A stretch of DNA of 64,000 nucleotides from the NCBI GenBank assembly GCA_020746875.1, contig JAGTJL010000001.1, forward strand, positions 3,286,001 through 3,350,000, written 5' to 3'. This DNA comes from Rhexocercosporidium sp. MPI-PUGE-AT-0058 (lineage: Eukaryota; Ascomycota; Leotiomycetes; Helotiales). Under the pieces are notes generated by a model. The model was not told the origin of the DNA and searched no databases. It saw nothing but the letters and a program-made list of their open reading frames with translations. Positions within the stretch are counted from its first letter, which is position 1. Each line of letters begins with the position of its first letter. Shown piece after piece: positions 14,544 to 28,209 of this stretch. The position numbers and the translations under genes are program-made.

Positions 14544-14857
14544 TGTTAGATTTCACTTCGGTAACTCGTGCCGATTCTACCCTAGAATAGCCGAAGGAGT
14601 TTCCACTGCTTACGCGGCCCGGAAATTACCTTCGTATTCCGGGAAATTACGCTCGTATTCAATTACGTAGCTCGTATAAGCCACGTAATTAATTACGTAG
14701 TCGTAGAAGCTTCTAGAGAAGCTATTATTTTGTATATAACTACCGTAGAGCTCTTTTAACTCTTTAAGTAAGTAAGTAATCAATTCTACTTTGTCTTTGA
14801 TCACGTGTCCTCACCTACTGCGCTTCCTCATTCCTGATTGGCTCGCTTATTCTCACA
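14544..14857 (+). mobile_element. Solo LTR (314 bp) with 5-bp target-site duplication
   Basis: The element starts TGTTAG and ends CTCACA, giving the TG...CA ends of LTR retrotransposons. GTTTT stands immediately on both sides (14539-14543 and 14858-14862), a perfect 5-bp target-site duplication. A second copy lies inverted at 26055-26333, over 90% identical by eye. This copy carries an internal extra stretch of about 30 bp that partly duplicates ACGTAATTAATTACGTAG. No internal retrotransposon region adjoins it, so it is best explained as the product of LTR-LTR recombination. The short minus-strand open frame inside it is not a gene. Confidence 0.85.
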
Positions 14858-17800
14858 GTTTTTACTAAGCTTTTAATAAATATATTTAATTTTAATTAAG
14901 CTTCTTCCGCTATAGTTTAAGAACGTATTATTCTTACTTATTTTACTTCTGTCGTCCGAGCACTTTATGCTTTAATTTAAGGATACGATATTAAAATTAT
15001 TATTAAAAACTCCTCTTATAATCGAGGTCTTGACGGTATTTAAATCTCGATACGTAATAATTAAGACGGATCTCGCGCTTAATCTTATAATACGTTCGAA
15101 TCTCGATTAATAAATTATATACTCTTACGCAAGTCGAATGCCTTTAAGTCATGCTTTATGCCTAAAGTAGACTCTCGATTTAACGTACTCTTTCTTAATT
15201 CCTTATTTTGTTTAAGAAGGCCTTCTAAAGTAAGAGTATATTCCGGAGTTAAAAGTCTATTTATTATATTTAAGCTATTAATATACTTTTTTACTTTTGA
15301 GTTCTAACTTTTAAAGCTTTTAATTAATTTTTAAATTCGTTTAATATATAATTAAATTAAGTCTTCGCTTAAGAGATTCGTATTATTTTCTCCGACAATT
15401 ATATTTTTAATAATATTCTTAATAATTCTAGCTTAATTTATAATAAACTCATCCTCCTTAATGAGATCGTAAATAAACTTAGCTTTTTAAATTGTGATCT
15501 TTACTTTTTTACTTAAAGTAATATAAAAGCTATTTTTATTAAAGCGCACGTTACGCGTAATAATTATTTTATCGAGACGTGGCATTTAGATTTTATAAAT
15601 ATTAAAAGCGTAAAAACTTATAAAATATTTAATATGCGCACGCGCAATTATTTTAAACGCTCTTTTGTTTTGTCTTTTAATTCTTTTTATTATTAATAAG
15701 TACGCTTTATAATTATATATATAAATATTATTTTAATTTAATTTAAAATCTATAATAAGTCTTATAATAAGCGCTGAGTTATATTATTAAAAATAGTTTT
15801 AAAACTATCTATCGTTAACTTTAATAAGTAATAGCTAGTTATTTACTTGCCTTAGGCTTTTATTATATAAATAAATTCCTACGAGTGTATATTTAATACT
15901 CAGATTTACGGGGAGATTAACTAATAGTCTCATTTTAATGCCTTTATTAATTGCTTTTTAATTAACTCTTTCGGCTTCGCTATTTAACTTATGAATTGCC
16001 GTTAATAAGAGCTTAAGGTCAATTCCGAGCTCATTAGCCTATTTCTTATATTTTATAAATCCTCGAATTATAATGATTACTTTCTTTTAATTATACTTAA
16101 ATTTATATATTAAGAGTCCAAACTACTTTCGAACTTAAGCTTTAAAGCTCTTAATATATTAAAACACTTTATTGTATTCTTTTATTTATAATATATAATT
16201 AACGAATAAGCCGCTATACTCGCATTTGAGTACGAGGAGTTAAGAGTAATTATTTTAGCATTTTAAATAATTAAATAGATTTTAAGTAATTTTTTAAAAT
16301 AGTTTAAGGAATTTCTTTTTCAGTAAACGTCTAAAGGTTACCTAAGTAGTATGAGTTAAAATATATTACTCGCACTTGATTTTCTTTATTACTTTAGTAA
16401 TCTTAATATTTTTCGCTGTGTTTATTAATTTCCTTAAAGTATTCAGGCTTAAATGGCTTATTTATAAATATTAAATACACTTTAAGTCTATTTTAAGGTG
16501 CTTATGATTTTTAAATGATTTATACGGTTTATTTACTTTTTTAAAAAGCGTTAAAAATATTATAGTTTTTATAGCGCTTAAGAGTATATTATAAGTGCTC
16601 GGAAAGTAAATTAAACGTAGCTTATATTTAAAGAAAATAAGGTTTTATTTACGCTTTAGCTATTGTATTATATAATATTCACTAATTAATAAGCCTTTCT
16701 CGTTTTATCTTAAAGTATAGTTTATATTATAAAACTAAAGATTAGTCTTATAAAGACGAGCTTTAAAGATAATATTAATATAGAAGTTTTTTATAATTAC
16801 GACGTCGTAAAGCGTGAAATTAAATAATTCTCTATTTAAACCCTTAAACACTCCTTTTATAACTCGAGTTCCGCGCTTAATAATAGGCAATTAAGAGCTC
16901 TTACACTTAATTAAATCCTTAGGAGTAGATTTTATAAAAGATCTTTTTATTAATATTAAACGATCGTTAACTAAATTAGTTATTTTATAATTATTTAATA
17001 AAATAGAATTTAATAAAGAATAAAGTAAATTCTAAAAGGAATATATACCCGCAATTAAATACTCGGCTAGATTAAGCAAGAGCATTAGGTGCGCGTGGGT
17101 CCCGCTTATGCCTCTTTTATTTAATAAGTTTCCGGGAAAAGTAAACTTTCCTTTATTTAATTTATTAAATTCTTACTTATTTAATTTTACTAGGAGATCT
17201 TTTATTAATTAAGGGAAAGGCTTATTTAAGTTTATTTACCCGCGAAGAGCTTTTTATTATAGCGTAATAAATCGCTACTAAATCTTATTATAATATTAAT
17301 TATTTATTTTTAAGTTTAAACGAGTTATTTTATTTTAATATTTAATAAACACTTTTTTATAAACTATTATTTAAAGATAAATATAATTTAAAGGAGACTA
17401 ATAGTGAGTTTTTTCTTTTAAGTATAAATATGCTTTTTTTATAAGTTTTCCTTTTATTTTAAATTAAATTAATTTTTAATTATATAAATTAAAAGCTTCC
17501 GAGTCGGGTGTTTTATTATTATTAAAGCGTGAATTAAGAGTAAAGAAATGATTATATCTTGATTTGCTACCGATAAGTTATTAATATTAGCAATCGACTT
17601 AATTAAAATAAAACAGCCGTGCGAGCTATTTTAAAGAGTATTTAAGAGGTATCCCGAGCTCGTCGGCTTTTTTAGTCTTAAGAAAGTACTTTTGAGCTTA
17701 TAAATTATTAAAGTTATTAACTGCGATTAAGAAAAGGTTAATATTAAAGGTGTTAAACACTTCCGGCACACAATATAAATTCCCTTTATAAATTAACTTT

Positions 17801-20275
17801 TAATATTATATAATTTAAACCTTTAAGTTTTAAACGTTCTTTATATTTAAAAATTATAAGTAATTTTAATAAGTTATCGTCTAAATCGTTATATCCGTTT
17901 AATATAAAATTATCTTAAGCGTGCGAACCAGTACTTAAATATTAGCTTTTTTCTTAGCGACGAGTTATATAGCCGCTATATTAAAGAATTAGCGGCTTAT
18001 AATTTTCTTAATCTATTCGTAAAGCTTAAAATATACCGTGGTTCGTAATTATTATATTACGTATTTTATAATATACACTTTAGCTTTGGCCTCGGCTTTC
18101 TTTTAATAAGATTTTGCGGTTATTTTAATAAGCTTATGCGGTCGAGTAAGAAAAGGGGTAATAAAAGCGTTAAAGCTTATAATTATTTAGTCCGAGGAAG
18201 ACGTAATTATTACGTAATAATCGAGCGCCTATTTCTAAAGTTATTCGTTATATTTATTTGTTTTTATTATATAATTTAATTTAGCGAAATTATTCTTTTA
18301 TTAAGCGATTTACTCGGCGGTCCGTAGATTTTTATTAATAATTTTAATTAGTGTTTTTATATTTAAAGCATTTAAGTTAACGAAAAGCTAAAGTCCGAGC
18401 ATTTAAGCGCTAAGAGTCAAATGATTTATTTATGACGGGAAATCTTTAAGCTTTAAGTATATAATGTTTACGTTAAAATTATTAAGACTATTGTGCGATG
18501 ATATCTCGATAATCGCGCTAAGAAGTGCGTTAGGATTTAAGCGTGAAAAAAAAAAAACGAAAATCGTAAAGTTAAAGTTAAATAAGCTTAATTAAAGCTC
18601 GAAATCTATATATATTAAAGGTAACTTATAAAGACAGATATGACTCTTAACTATTGAATAAAAGTAAAGTAAGCTTTTAATAATTTAAAAGCTTTACGAT
18701 TAACGTAAAAAGCAAAAGTTTAAAAAATGTATTAAAGTAAGCGTTGCCCTTTATAAGAGAGGATTATGACCCGAGTATATATATACGTGAGTGCTTACGA
18801 GAGCATACACATGACTAGAAGACTGCGCTAGGGCGCGATAATATTTCTTTTCTTTTTTCTTTAAATATAATAAATCTTAGTCGTTTATAATAATTTACTT
18901 ATTTATTAAAGAATAATAAGAAAATATAATACGAAGTTATTAAGATATTATCGGCGCTTTTATTTAATATAATAACCGTTAAAATAAAAAAAAAAGAATT
19001 ACTTAAAACCGATTTTGTCGTTATTTAATATCGACTTATTAAAAAAGTAAAAGTAAAAAGAAGAAAATAAAAATAAAGAAAAGACTTAATTAAATTAAGA
19101 AAAGAAATGCTTTAATTAGCTTCTTTTTATTTTTTTATTATATTTTAAACCTCGAAAGTAAAAAGACTGTCCTCCGACTATTATTTATTTTTAACTTTAT
19201 ATATTTATATATTTTTACTTTTTTAATATATTTTTAATATATTTATTTTTATTTTTAATAATAATTAAAAATAAAAAAAAGGTTTATAAAAGATTCGTTA
19301 AAGTAAAAGTATAAAAAAAGAGTGAGGTCGTTAAAAACACGCTAGCTTAAAGTATAAGGGAATATTAACGAATTCGACGCGTTATAAGAATCGATTTCTA
19401 TTTTATAAGAAAAGTCAGTCTTTACGTTATAAGAAAAGGAATTAAGAACTTATTTAAAATATTAATTATACGCCGATTTATTTTAAAAGAATTACTTTAA
19501 TTTTATTAAAGCTAAAGTTTACTTAAATATAATATTTAAAAAAGTAAGTTTAAGTAATAAAAATAATATAATAAGTGTTAAGAAGTATAAAAAGACTAAT
19601 ATAAATATAAAGAAACGCGTAAAGCCTCCTTAAGAGTATTATAAAAAAGAGTAATAAAATTATTAAAAAAGAAAGAAAAGAAAAAGAATAATAAGATAAA
19701 AGATAATATTTAAAAGTATTAAGCGAGATAATTATTTGCTTTTAAAAGTAAAGTATAAGTCACTTAATATTTATTTATTTTTATTTAAATATATTTTCTT
19801 TTAAATATTTAAAGCTTTAAAGTTATAATATTAATTCTTATTTCTTTACTCGAAGTCAAATATGAGTTTTTTAAGAAAGAGACGTATATAGTGGGGTTAA
19901 CTTTAGAGGCCTATTTGTCACGTGATTAAGCTATATCTTATTATATTTAAAATAGCCTTTAAAGTAATATTCTTTAAGAAAAAAATAATAATTTTTATTA
20001 TTATAACTTTTCCTTTTTATTTAAATTATACTTTTCCTTTTCCTTAATAAATTATATTCTTTAAATATATAATATCTTTAATACTTATTAAATAAGTATT
20101 TCTTACGTTTACTCTCCGGCACTTGCTTTACTACCCTCTTATTGTGTGCTTAGTGTTTTCCCTTTCACATTATATTTACAAAAATAAAATAAATATATAA
20201 AATACCTTTTGCGAAGAGTAAGCCAGATATAAAAAGAGAAATATAAATTATAATCTTGTTTCTTTCGCTTTAGCC

Positions 20276-22100
20276 TTATTCGGCTAGTCTTAAGAGCCTT
20301 ATGAACTCAATCAATTTAGGCTTATCTAGCGGCTTTATAAAGCCGTCGGCTTTTTGTTTAAACTATTTTATATAAATTAAGTCTATTTCGCCTTAATTTA
20401 TGAGGTCGCGAACGTAATAATATTTAACGATAATATACTTAGTCCTCTCGTGGAATTAAAAGTTATTAGCTAATAAGAGAGCGCCGTTATTATCCGTATA
20501 AACGGGGAATCGTTCTTATATATAATAGACTAATTTAATTAAAAGCTACTTTATATAAATAGCTTTTTTAAAAGCCGAATTAATAATTATATATTCGGCC
20601 TCAGTCGTACTTTAAGCTATAATACTTTAGAACTTGCTTTTCCAGTTAAATAAGCAACTTATTAAGTAAAAGCTTAAGCCGCTAATCGATTTAGCCGTAC
20701 TAATATCTCCGGCGTAATCGACGTCGTAATAGCCGCTTATATATCGACTAGAGCTTTTTTTGTAAATTAACCCTAACTTTTTTAATCCTTTTAAGTATTT
20801 AAACACGTTTTTAAGGGCAATTATATAATCGGTGCTAAAGTTATTAGCGAATCGAGCGAGCCTTATAACCGAATAGTAAATATCGAGTTTAATTACTAGC
20901 GTAAGAAACAAGAAGCAGCCTATAATTTACTAATATTAATTTATTTCCTTTTTATTAACCTGATTAAGATTAAGCTCTAACTTAGCCTTCGAATCCATTA
21001 GTATATCTTTAAGCTTACAGTCGGTTATATTAAACCGCGCTAGCACTTTCTTAATATAACTTTTTTGGCTTAGCTTTATATAACCTTTGTTTAAGTTATA
21101 ATTAATATTTATACCTAAGTAATCTTTTATTAGTTTTAAATCCTTGAATTTAAAGAGCTTTTTAAGCTCTTTAATAAAAGATTTAATATTATTAACGCTT
21201 AGGCTAATTATCGCTAAGTCGTTTACGTAAATAAAGATTATAAGCTATTACTTCTTATTAATTAGGATGTAATTCTCGGTAATTAAAGCTTAAAAACCGA
21301 GTTTTTGAACTAAGACTTCTTTTAACGTAATAAACTAGAGCCTAGCTAATTGTTTTAGTCCGTATAAGGCTTTATTAAGTAAGAATAATTTACTAGCGTA
21401 TTTTTAAGCGGTTATATCTTTAGGAGGCACTATATATAGAGTGTTTACGTTAATATTACGTTGCGTAAAAGCCGAAATCATATCGACTTTTTATATAAGC
21501 CAGCCGTAAAGGACCGCTAAAGCGAATATAAATCGCTAAGCTATTTGTTTTATTACGCTAGTAAACGTATTTACGTAATTAAAGCTATAAAATTACTTAA
21601 ACCCTTTAGCGACGAATTTAACTTTAAATTCGAAGTAATTAAGTGATTTTTTGATTTTATATACTTCGTTTTTAAAAGCTTATAAGCCTTACTAGCGTCT
21701 TTTAGTACTATTTCCTAAGTCTCGTGACTTTCTAAGGAATTGACTTCTTTTTCTATGGCTTTTAATTAATAGTCCTTATATAGAGAAGCTATAGCCTTTT
21801 TAAAGGTCTTAAACTCGTAAATTTAAAGGCCTTTAATTCGTTTAATAACGACTTTATTAGCCTTTAGCTCTTCGGGCAACTTTATTAGCCCTTAATCGAA
21901 GTCTTCGTCGATTTTAGAGCTTATTAAAGCCATAAAAGCTAGTCTTTTAGCGTCTTTATAGATAGAAAAAGCTTTTTTTTCCTCTTTAATTAACTAATTA
22001 TTTAGCTAGCGAATAGCCGTCTTAAAGCTTAAATATATTATCAGCTGATTTTCTAAAGAGTTATTAAAGTCTTTAGCGCTAGTACTAGCGTTTCTAATTA
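20276..22100 (-). pseudogene. Copia reverse transcriptase and RNase H, degraded
   Basis: The RNase H end is readable despite stops: YDVDYAGDIS, STTEAEYIIINSAFKKA, FHERTKYIIVKYYYVRD and KADGFIKPLDKPKLIEFI, with the stop at 20276-20278. Upstream on this strand the reverse-transcriptase active site reads YVND (21218-21229), where the family has YVDD. GAC to AAC is the G-to-A change made by RIP. Several stop codons interrupt the frame, so no active enzyme can be made. Confidence 0.85.
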
Positions 22101-22266
22101 CGACGTTAAACTCCTAGCTCGAATAATCCTTTCTAAGCCTCTTAATAAGCGCTTTAAGCATTTCCGGGTTAGTCGTATTAGGCCTTTTATTAGACTTTAG
22201 CGTTTAAAGGAGCTCTTATACGAATAAGTCGGATTCGTCTTTAAAATCCGTTTTCTCGCCCTTTAA

Positions 22267-25200
22267 TTAGTCGATAGGCGACTTTTCGCTTATATTGCCT
22301 TTATTAAGCATTTTATCGTTAATACTACTTATTAACTTAATAATATTGTCGCTAACGCCTTTAAACTCTTCAAGTGTTTCGATTATATAATTAAATTCAG
22401 TTTCTTCCGTTATATTATTTTTAAAAATTAAATCTTCTTTAATTAAGACGTTTTTAGAGCTTATAATAGCTCTTTTACTTAGTAAATAAACCAAGTAATT
22501 ATTAAAAGACTTAAAACCAATAAGAATACCCCTGTCGGATTTATTAGCTAGCTTATAAGCTCTTTTATTCTTAAGTACGTAAATTAAAGAGCCTAGTATA
22601 CGAATATAATCGATTATTAATAATTTACTGCATAAAGCTTTAAAAAGCGTCTTCTTTATAACGGAATTATATAATCGATTCTTAATATAAGCTATTCCTT
22701 ATAATAAGTAAGGCTATAAAAACAAGGGTAATTTCTTAGCCTTACAGACGCTAATTAGCCGCTCTATTAGGTATTTATTTAACTTTTCGGCTATCCCGTT
22801 TTAGGAAAAGGAATAAGGGTTAATATATTCATATATATATCCTTTTTGTTTATAATAATGCGTTTATTTATTAAACTTGAATTCCCCGGCGTTATTAAGC
22901 TTAAAAGCTTTAATATTTGCCATGAATTTAATTTCCTTTTAATTAAATTGCGTATTTATTATATTACAGAAGTCAATAAGTACGTCATAAGCGTCGGCTT
23001 TGAGTTTTAAGGCGTATAGCTAAATAGCTCTTAATCCTTTATATGTAATAATAAGGAAATAACGCTCTTCTTTAAGTCCTTTGACTTTAAAAGGCCCCGC
23101 AATATTAATATCGAATATAATTAAGGGTGGCGCGTTTAATATAAGCTTTTTACTGCCGATCACGTACATTTTGCCGCTATTATAAGCGTTACAGTCGGTT
23201 AGCATGTCTTTTTATTAGATTTTCTTTAATTTATGGCTTTTCTCGATCGTTTTAAGAATCGACTTTTTATTTATATATATTAGCTTCTTATAATAAAATT
23301 CTAGCGGCGAATTTGAGTTTACTTAATATATTATAAGTTCGAGAGCGTCAATATCGACTTCCGCTTGAACGTAATAAGCGTTATAGTCTTACTTAGCCTG
23401 TAATTAGCCCTTTTTATGCTTTAAGCACCGTCCTTAGTAAAGTTAATTAACTAGCCTTTTTTAGTTATTTCCCTTAAGCTTAAAAGGGTCGTTTTTAGCC
23501 CCGGAATATAGTTTATCCGTTGAATAATTACTTCCATGCTGTTATTACCTTTTATAAGAATATCTTCCGTGCCTAGTATCGGTAATACGTCGCCGTTAGC
23601 GATTGTAATCGATTTGCGAAGGGTAAGTTAATAATTAAGTAACTATCCCTTATTAGGCGTATAGTGCTCGCTAGCACCGGAGTCTAGAACTAGTCTGTAA
23701 TTATAGACGGTTCTAAAAGATTGATTTACAATATCTGAAAAGAAGAGATTTGGTGTGAATGATAATTCCATTACTTCGGGGGAAACTAGGTCTATATAAC
23801 TACTTTTAGGCGCCAAGCTATTTAGCTCTCGCATCGGCTATTTGCTCTCGCATCGGTTATTAGCTTTATATTGAAACTAGCTTTATATCAAGACTAGCTT
23901 TATATTACCAGAGCTTCCGAGGTTTAAAACACGGAAGCTTAAGGCTTGATGAAGCCACTGTTTTAGCCCTGAATAACCCTTTACTGGAAGCTTAAAGCTT
24001 CCGAGGTTCAAAGCACGGAAGCCGAGGCTTTATGCGAAGCCGGAGCTTTATGCAAAGGTAGTTGAGTTATGGAAAGGTATGCTTAATATAATCTTATATT
24101 ATTAAGCGAGTTTAGCCGAGGCTTAATATAGTCTTATAATATCTTCCTTTAATTAGTCAGAATCGGACTCGCTTAATTCCTCTATAGTATTTATAAAAGT
24201 ACTTATAATTAGAGGTTCAAGCTACACTTTAGGCTTTACATTTGACTTACCCTTTAGTAAGAGTAAGTCGTTTGTGTATGCCTTTATAGGCTTTTTAGCC
24301 CTTATATGCTTATTAAGCGGCGTATAAGTCTTAAATACGGCTATAATAGCCTTTATAGACTTTGTTTTTAATTCGCCTTTTAATTCCTTTGCCTTTTTAG
24401 CCTTATTAGGCTTTTTATTCGGATGTTCCGAATTATTAAGCTTTAGCTTAGGGTGTAAGTCTTAGCACGTAGAAGTTATATGTCCCGTGACTTTGCACTT
24501 ATTGCAGTGCTTCTTATTATCGCTTTTGCCGCCTTTAAACGCTTTATTAGCGTTAAGGTTGGCGTTAGCGCTCATACGAGCTTCTTCCGAAATTAAATCG
24601 TTAATTAAACCGTTAATATTAATATTCTTGAGATTACGTAATATTTTCTTGTATTTACGAGACGAAAAGGCGTTAAAAGAGCTCGGCAAGCCTTTTAATA
24701 TTAGGCTAACTATTATAAGCTTAGGAATCTCGTAATTTAGCTATTTTAAGTATATGGCGCTTAATTGGATTACGTTAATATATTCGATTATACTTTTATA
24801 AAAGCTATAATTAAAATCGACGATTTGATTTATATAACGGCCGATTAGCTTAAGCGTTAATTAGCCGAAAGTAAATTAAATAGCGTTTTATAGCTTTTTA
24901 GCCGTATTTTTGTTTTTAAATCGCTCTTAATTTTCTAGCGATATAATCGACTTTAGCGCCTTTAGCGCTTTTTAGTTTTGCGTCTTAAAATAGTCTAGCT
25001 TTTCGTGATATTTTACGGCTAGCTTATAAGAATAAGGGGCTAATACGGCTCTACCTCCTTTGGTACCTTTAGCGTAATATAAAGATTAATCCGAAAGTAA
25101 AGCTTTGCCGGAAATATAAGGCATATAGCCGTTAATTTCCAGGAATAAGCTAGCGGGATTTATTTACTTAATATAATTAGACTTCCTTATTAGCTTCTCT
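22267..25200 (-). pseudogene. Copia gag, protease and integrase, degraded
   Basis: From right to left on the minus strand there is gag with a CCHC zinc knuckle, CNKCKVTGHITSTC (within 24462-24530). Next is the protease signature VLDSGASEHYTPNKG (about 23643-23690), then the integrase start, DCNAYNSGKM followed by FDINIAGPF (within 23020-23205). Two family residues are changed in RIP fashion. The second zinc-binding Cys is Tyr (TGT to TAT), and the first catalytic Asp is Asn (GAT to AAT). A further open stretch at 22267-22494 is the integrase-RT spacer. Gag probably begins near 25200, but its start is not clear. Confidence 0.8.
23826..24060. repeat. Short local repeats at the gag-protease junction
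   Basis: Three small repeats sit side by side: GCTCTCGCATCGG twice near 23825-23860; ACTAGCTTTATAT in several copies near 23870-23910; and GAGCTTCCGAGGT plus CACGGAAGC in two copies (about 23913 and 23990). They are less AT-rich than the copia body and interrupt its frame. Confidence 0.55.
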
Positions 25201-26054
25201 TTTTTAAAGGCAGTAGCAGCTATTTTTAAACTTATCTCGATTAAGTTTAGCTTTGATTCCTTTAAGCGATTTTATTACTTATAGTGATTTATTAAATTAT
25301 TTTAGTCTTTGACTTTATTTAAGTTTTTATAACCTTATAATAAGGCTACCCTCCTTGATTTAATATGCCCTGAATCGATATAAAATCGATATTTAAGATA
25401 AAAAATCTTGTTAAGGACTTATATATTACCTTACCGAGGGTTTCGCTTAGCTTGTATTATAATAGGGTTTCTAGCGGGTCTGCTTAGGCTCTTATTATAA
25501 CGCTAGCGCTACTACTAGTTTAGTTTTTCTCACAGGAATTAATAAGCTTAACTAGCTGTAACCTTCTTTAAAGATAGCTTTTTATATAACTAGAAAAGTC
25601 TAAAAACTATTATAATTTATACTAGACTAATAACGATTTAGACAGCCACTCCTTAATACAAGCTACGCTAGCACGCTACTTATAGCTACTGCTAGCGCCG
25701 TAAAAGGTATAAGCGCCTAGGAATAAGAAATTTATTATAAGACTTAGAACCGCAATTTAGGTGGCTACGCGCGCTTATAACGTTTAGGGACCGCTAGGTT
25801 ATGATTTCCCTAGGGTTTAGTCTTAAGGTCAAAGGCCTCGGGTCCGTAATACGTCCTAATCGGGTTAATAAGGGCTTAAAGGAGTCTAGCTTACTTTAGT
25901 TAAGAGAAGCTAGTATGGCTTTATCGACAAGCGTTTGAACGGAAGCAGCCGAAGCGGTATTAGCTGAGAAAGCTCAGCTTAGTCGTCTCGATCGAGAGGT
26001 GTGTGTCGGTAACTGATATTATTGGCCGCCTTAGCGAATTGCGAATTGCTACTA

Positions 26055-26333
26055 TGTGAGAATAGGCGAGCCAATCAGAATGAGGAAGCGCAGTAGGTGA
26101 GGATACGTAATCAAAGACAAAGTAAAATTGATTGCTTACTTAAAGAGCTAGAAGAGCTCTTCGGTAGTTATATACAAAATAATAGCTTCTCTAAAAGCTT
26201 CTACGATTACGTAATTGAATACGAGCGTAATTTCCCAGAATACGAAGGTAATTTCCGGGCCGCGTAAGCAGTGGAAACTCCTTCGGCTATTCTAGGGTAG
26301 AATCGGCACGAGTTACCGAAGTCAAATCCAACA
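26055..26333 (-). mobile_element. LTR, second copy, inverted relative to 14544-14857
   Basis: On the plus strand it starts TGTGAG and ends CCAACA, the reverse complement of the solo LTR. It lacks that copy's internal insertion (279 against 314 bp). The flanking five bases (TACTA and GATAT) do not match. This fits an LTR still attached to an internal region on one side, here the copia body to its left. Confidence 0.8.
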
Positions 26334-26339
26334 GATATA

Positions 26340-26372
26340 TAATTTAATATAATATAATATAATATAATATAA
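26340..26372. repeat. AT microsatellite (TAATA)n
   Basis: A run of about five TAATA units follows the LTR at 26333. There is no gene between 26373 and 27470, which is AT-rich DNA. Confidence 0.7.
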
Positions 26373-27469
26373 CGAGGGAGAGACGAAGGGATAGCGAAGC
26401 TAAATCGGAGGAGAAAATAATAATATTAATTAAAGATTAAATTTATTTAAAGGCTAAACCGTAAACAACTTACGGTAGAACTCGCCACACCGCTTAATTA
26501 CGCGAACTACTATTAATATAGACTTATTTATATTCCGATTTAAGTCTGTAATATTATTATTTACTCTACGAGTAGACTACTTTTATTTTAAGGAGTTGAG
26601 TCCGATTTAAGTCCGTATATATTTCGATTTACGTTTATTATATTATATTATTGCTATATTACTTTATATTTTATAAATAAGATTTTAAAAAATAGGGTAA
26701 TATTAAAAATAAAATCTAATATAAGGAGGGTCAGGGGTTCTACGGAAGGTTTATAGGCTTAATATAAATTACGTGTTAATATCTTTATTTATTTACTTCG
26801 GAGGGGAGTAGAAAAGATTTAAAAGGCTAGAGATTAGTCTAAATTATAATTAACATACCTTAAACGTTTCGAATAGTAATTTCCTATTATTTAAACCTTA
26901 CAATTTCTTACCCTTTTATTATAACTTCCTTAAGTAACTAAACCCTCTCGCTCTACTACTCAGTCCTTAATGCCGCTGCCTTTAAAAAAAGATAAATCCT
27001 TCTTATTTAAACCCTCCCGCTCTGCCGATTAATTCTTTATATTACTACTTCTTTAAGCGCCTGAACCCTCGCACTCTATTACTCAATCCTCTCGACCAGC
27101 CTTTACTGGCTTTAATTAAGAACCCGAGCCTTTTTTATATATTGCTTAAACCTCTTTAATAAACCCTGCCGACTTATAAGTTTATTATCTTAAGGAATAA
27201 GTAAAGTAAAAATAAGGAAAAAAGTCATAAGAGATAGTATTATAGCGTATAATATAATTAAGTCTTAAATCTAATTAAGCGACTAAGTTATATAAATTAT
27301 AAAACCGCGAACTTAAATCAGTTATATAATTAAATACTACTCTCTCCCTTCTTATTTACGTATTAAAAAGTAAATATTAATAAAACACGAGTATGAATTA
27401 GTATTAAAAATAAAACACTAAGTAAAACGCGAACGACTTTCGATCGACCCTTAACTAGATCCTCAGGCA

Positions 27470-27910
27470 GAAATCACGGGATTAACGAATTTTACGGCGA
27501 TTCGGGGTTAGTGTTTTCCGAGCCCGCCCCCTCTCTTGTCGAAGAACCTTCTCTTTGAGCTTATCAGCTCATTTCGAAGGCATAAGGAGGGTGGCCTTGG
27601 CTTACGGCTGTTAAGGCACTAGATTCTTAAAAATAGCTTAGTTATGTGGTGTAATAATTAGACGACCAGCGAGACCGGTATTAATTCTTAGGGTCGCAGA
27701 ACAGGCGCTGAAAAGGAGGTCTAACTCGGGGAAGTTAGTACATGTCCAGGGAAACGGAAACCAGGAAACAGGATTAAAGCCTTACACGACTGGTATTATG
27801 CATTTAAAGTCTAGGTTCTTAGAAGTAGAAATAGACAGAAGGATATTAAGAAGTCATGCTACGACTTAAGATTGAGCGTAGAATACTGGATAAGGGGTTA
27901 AATAAATATG
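27470..27910. other. GC-normal islet without recognised gene
   Basis: Composition returns towards normal (GGGTTAGTG, GAGCCCGCCCCC, GGTCTAACTCGG). No open frame longer than about 60 codons and no RNA motif was recognised. It may be a relic of unique DNA or of a less-mutated repeat. Confidence 0.4.
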
Positions 27911-28209
27911 AATTATAAAATCTAATTTAATTATTAAATTGCCGAATTATTATTTTGAATTTATGACTCATACGATAAGCTTGCAGCAGGATCTTGTTAC
28001 TTAATGTAGCTAATTATAGCTAAAGTCTATTATTTATTACGGGCGGGCGTATAATGAATTTTTAGCGAAGCATAACGTAATATGTAAAAGCAGCTCGGGC
28101 CATACCTTCCAATTTCGTATTAAGTTTTAGCGCTCGTAACAATAAATTAATAGTAAAATCTATCGTTGTTATTTAATTAATTAATTAATTAAATCAGAAT
28201 CGATGGGCC

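Larger units (their letters stand above)
20276..26333 (-). mobile_element. RIP-inactivated Ty1/copia retrotransposon
   Basis: Read on the minus strand, the order is LTR (26333-26055), a leader of about 750 bp, then gag, protease, integrase, reverse transcriptase and RNase H, ending at a TAA near 20276. Integrase before reverse transcriptase is the Ty1/copia order. The leader, about 25300-26050, is less AT-rich than the coding part and has no recognised gene. No matching left-hand LTR was found near 20000-20280, so the element is 3'-truncated or its second LTR has decayed. Linking the 26055 LTR to this body rests on position and orientation only. Confidence 0.75.

Noticed and set aside
14610..14804. 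A 64-codon minus-strand protein
   Set aside because: It lies wholly inside the LTR, has no domain, and the second LTR copy does not keep the frame.
14544..26333. An 11.8-kb DNA transposon with long terminal inverted repeats
   Set aside because: The left repeat has its own target-site duplication on both sides, so it is a complete solo LTR. The right repeat has TG...CA ends and adjoins a copia body. Two LTR copies in opposite orientation explain the pattern better.
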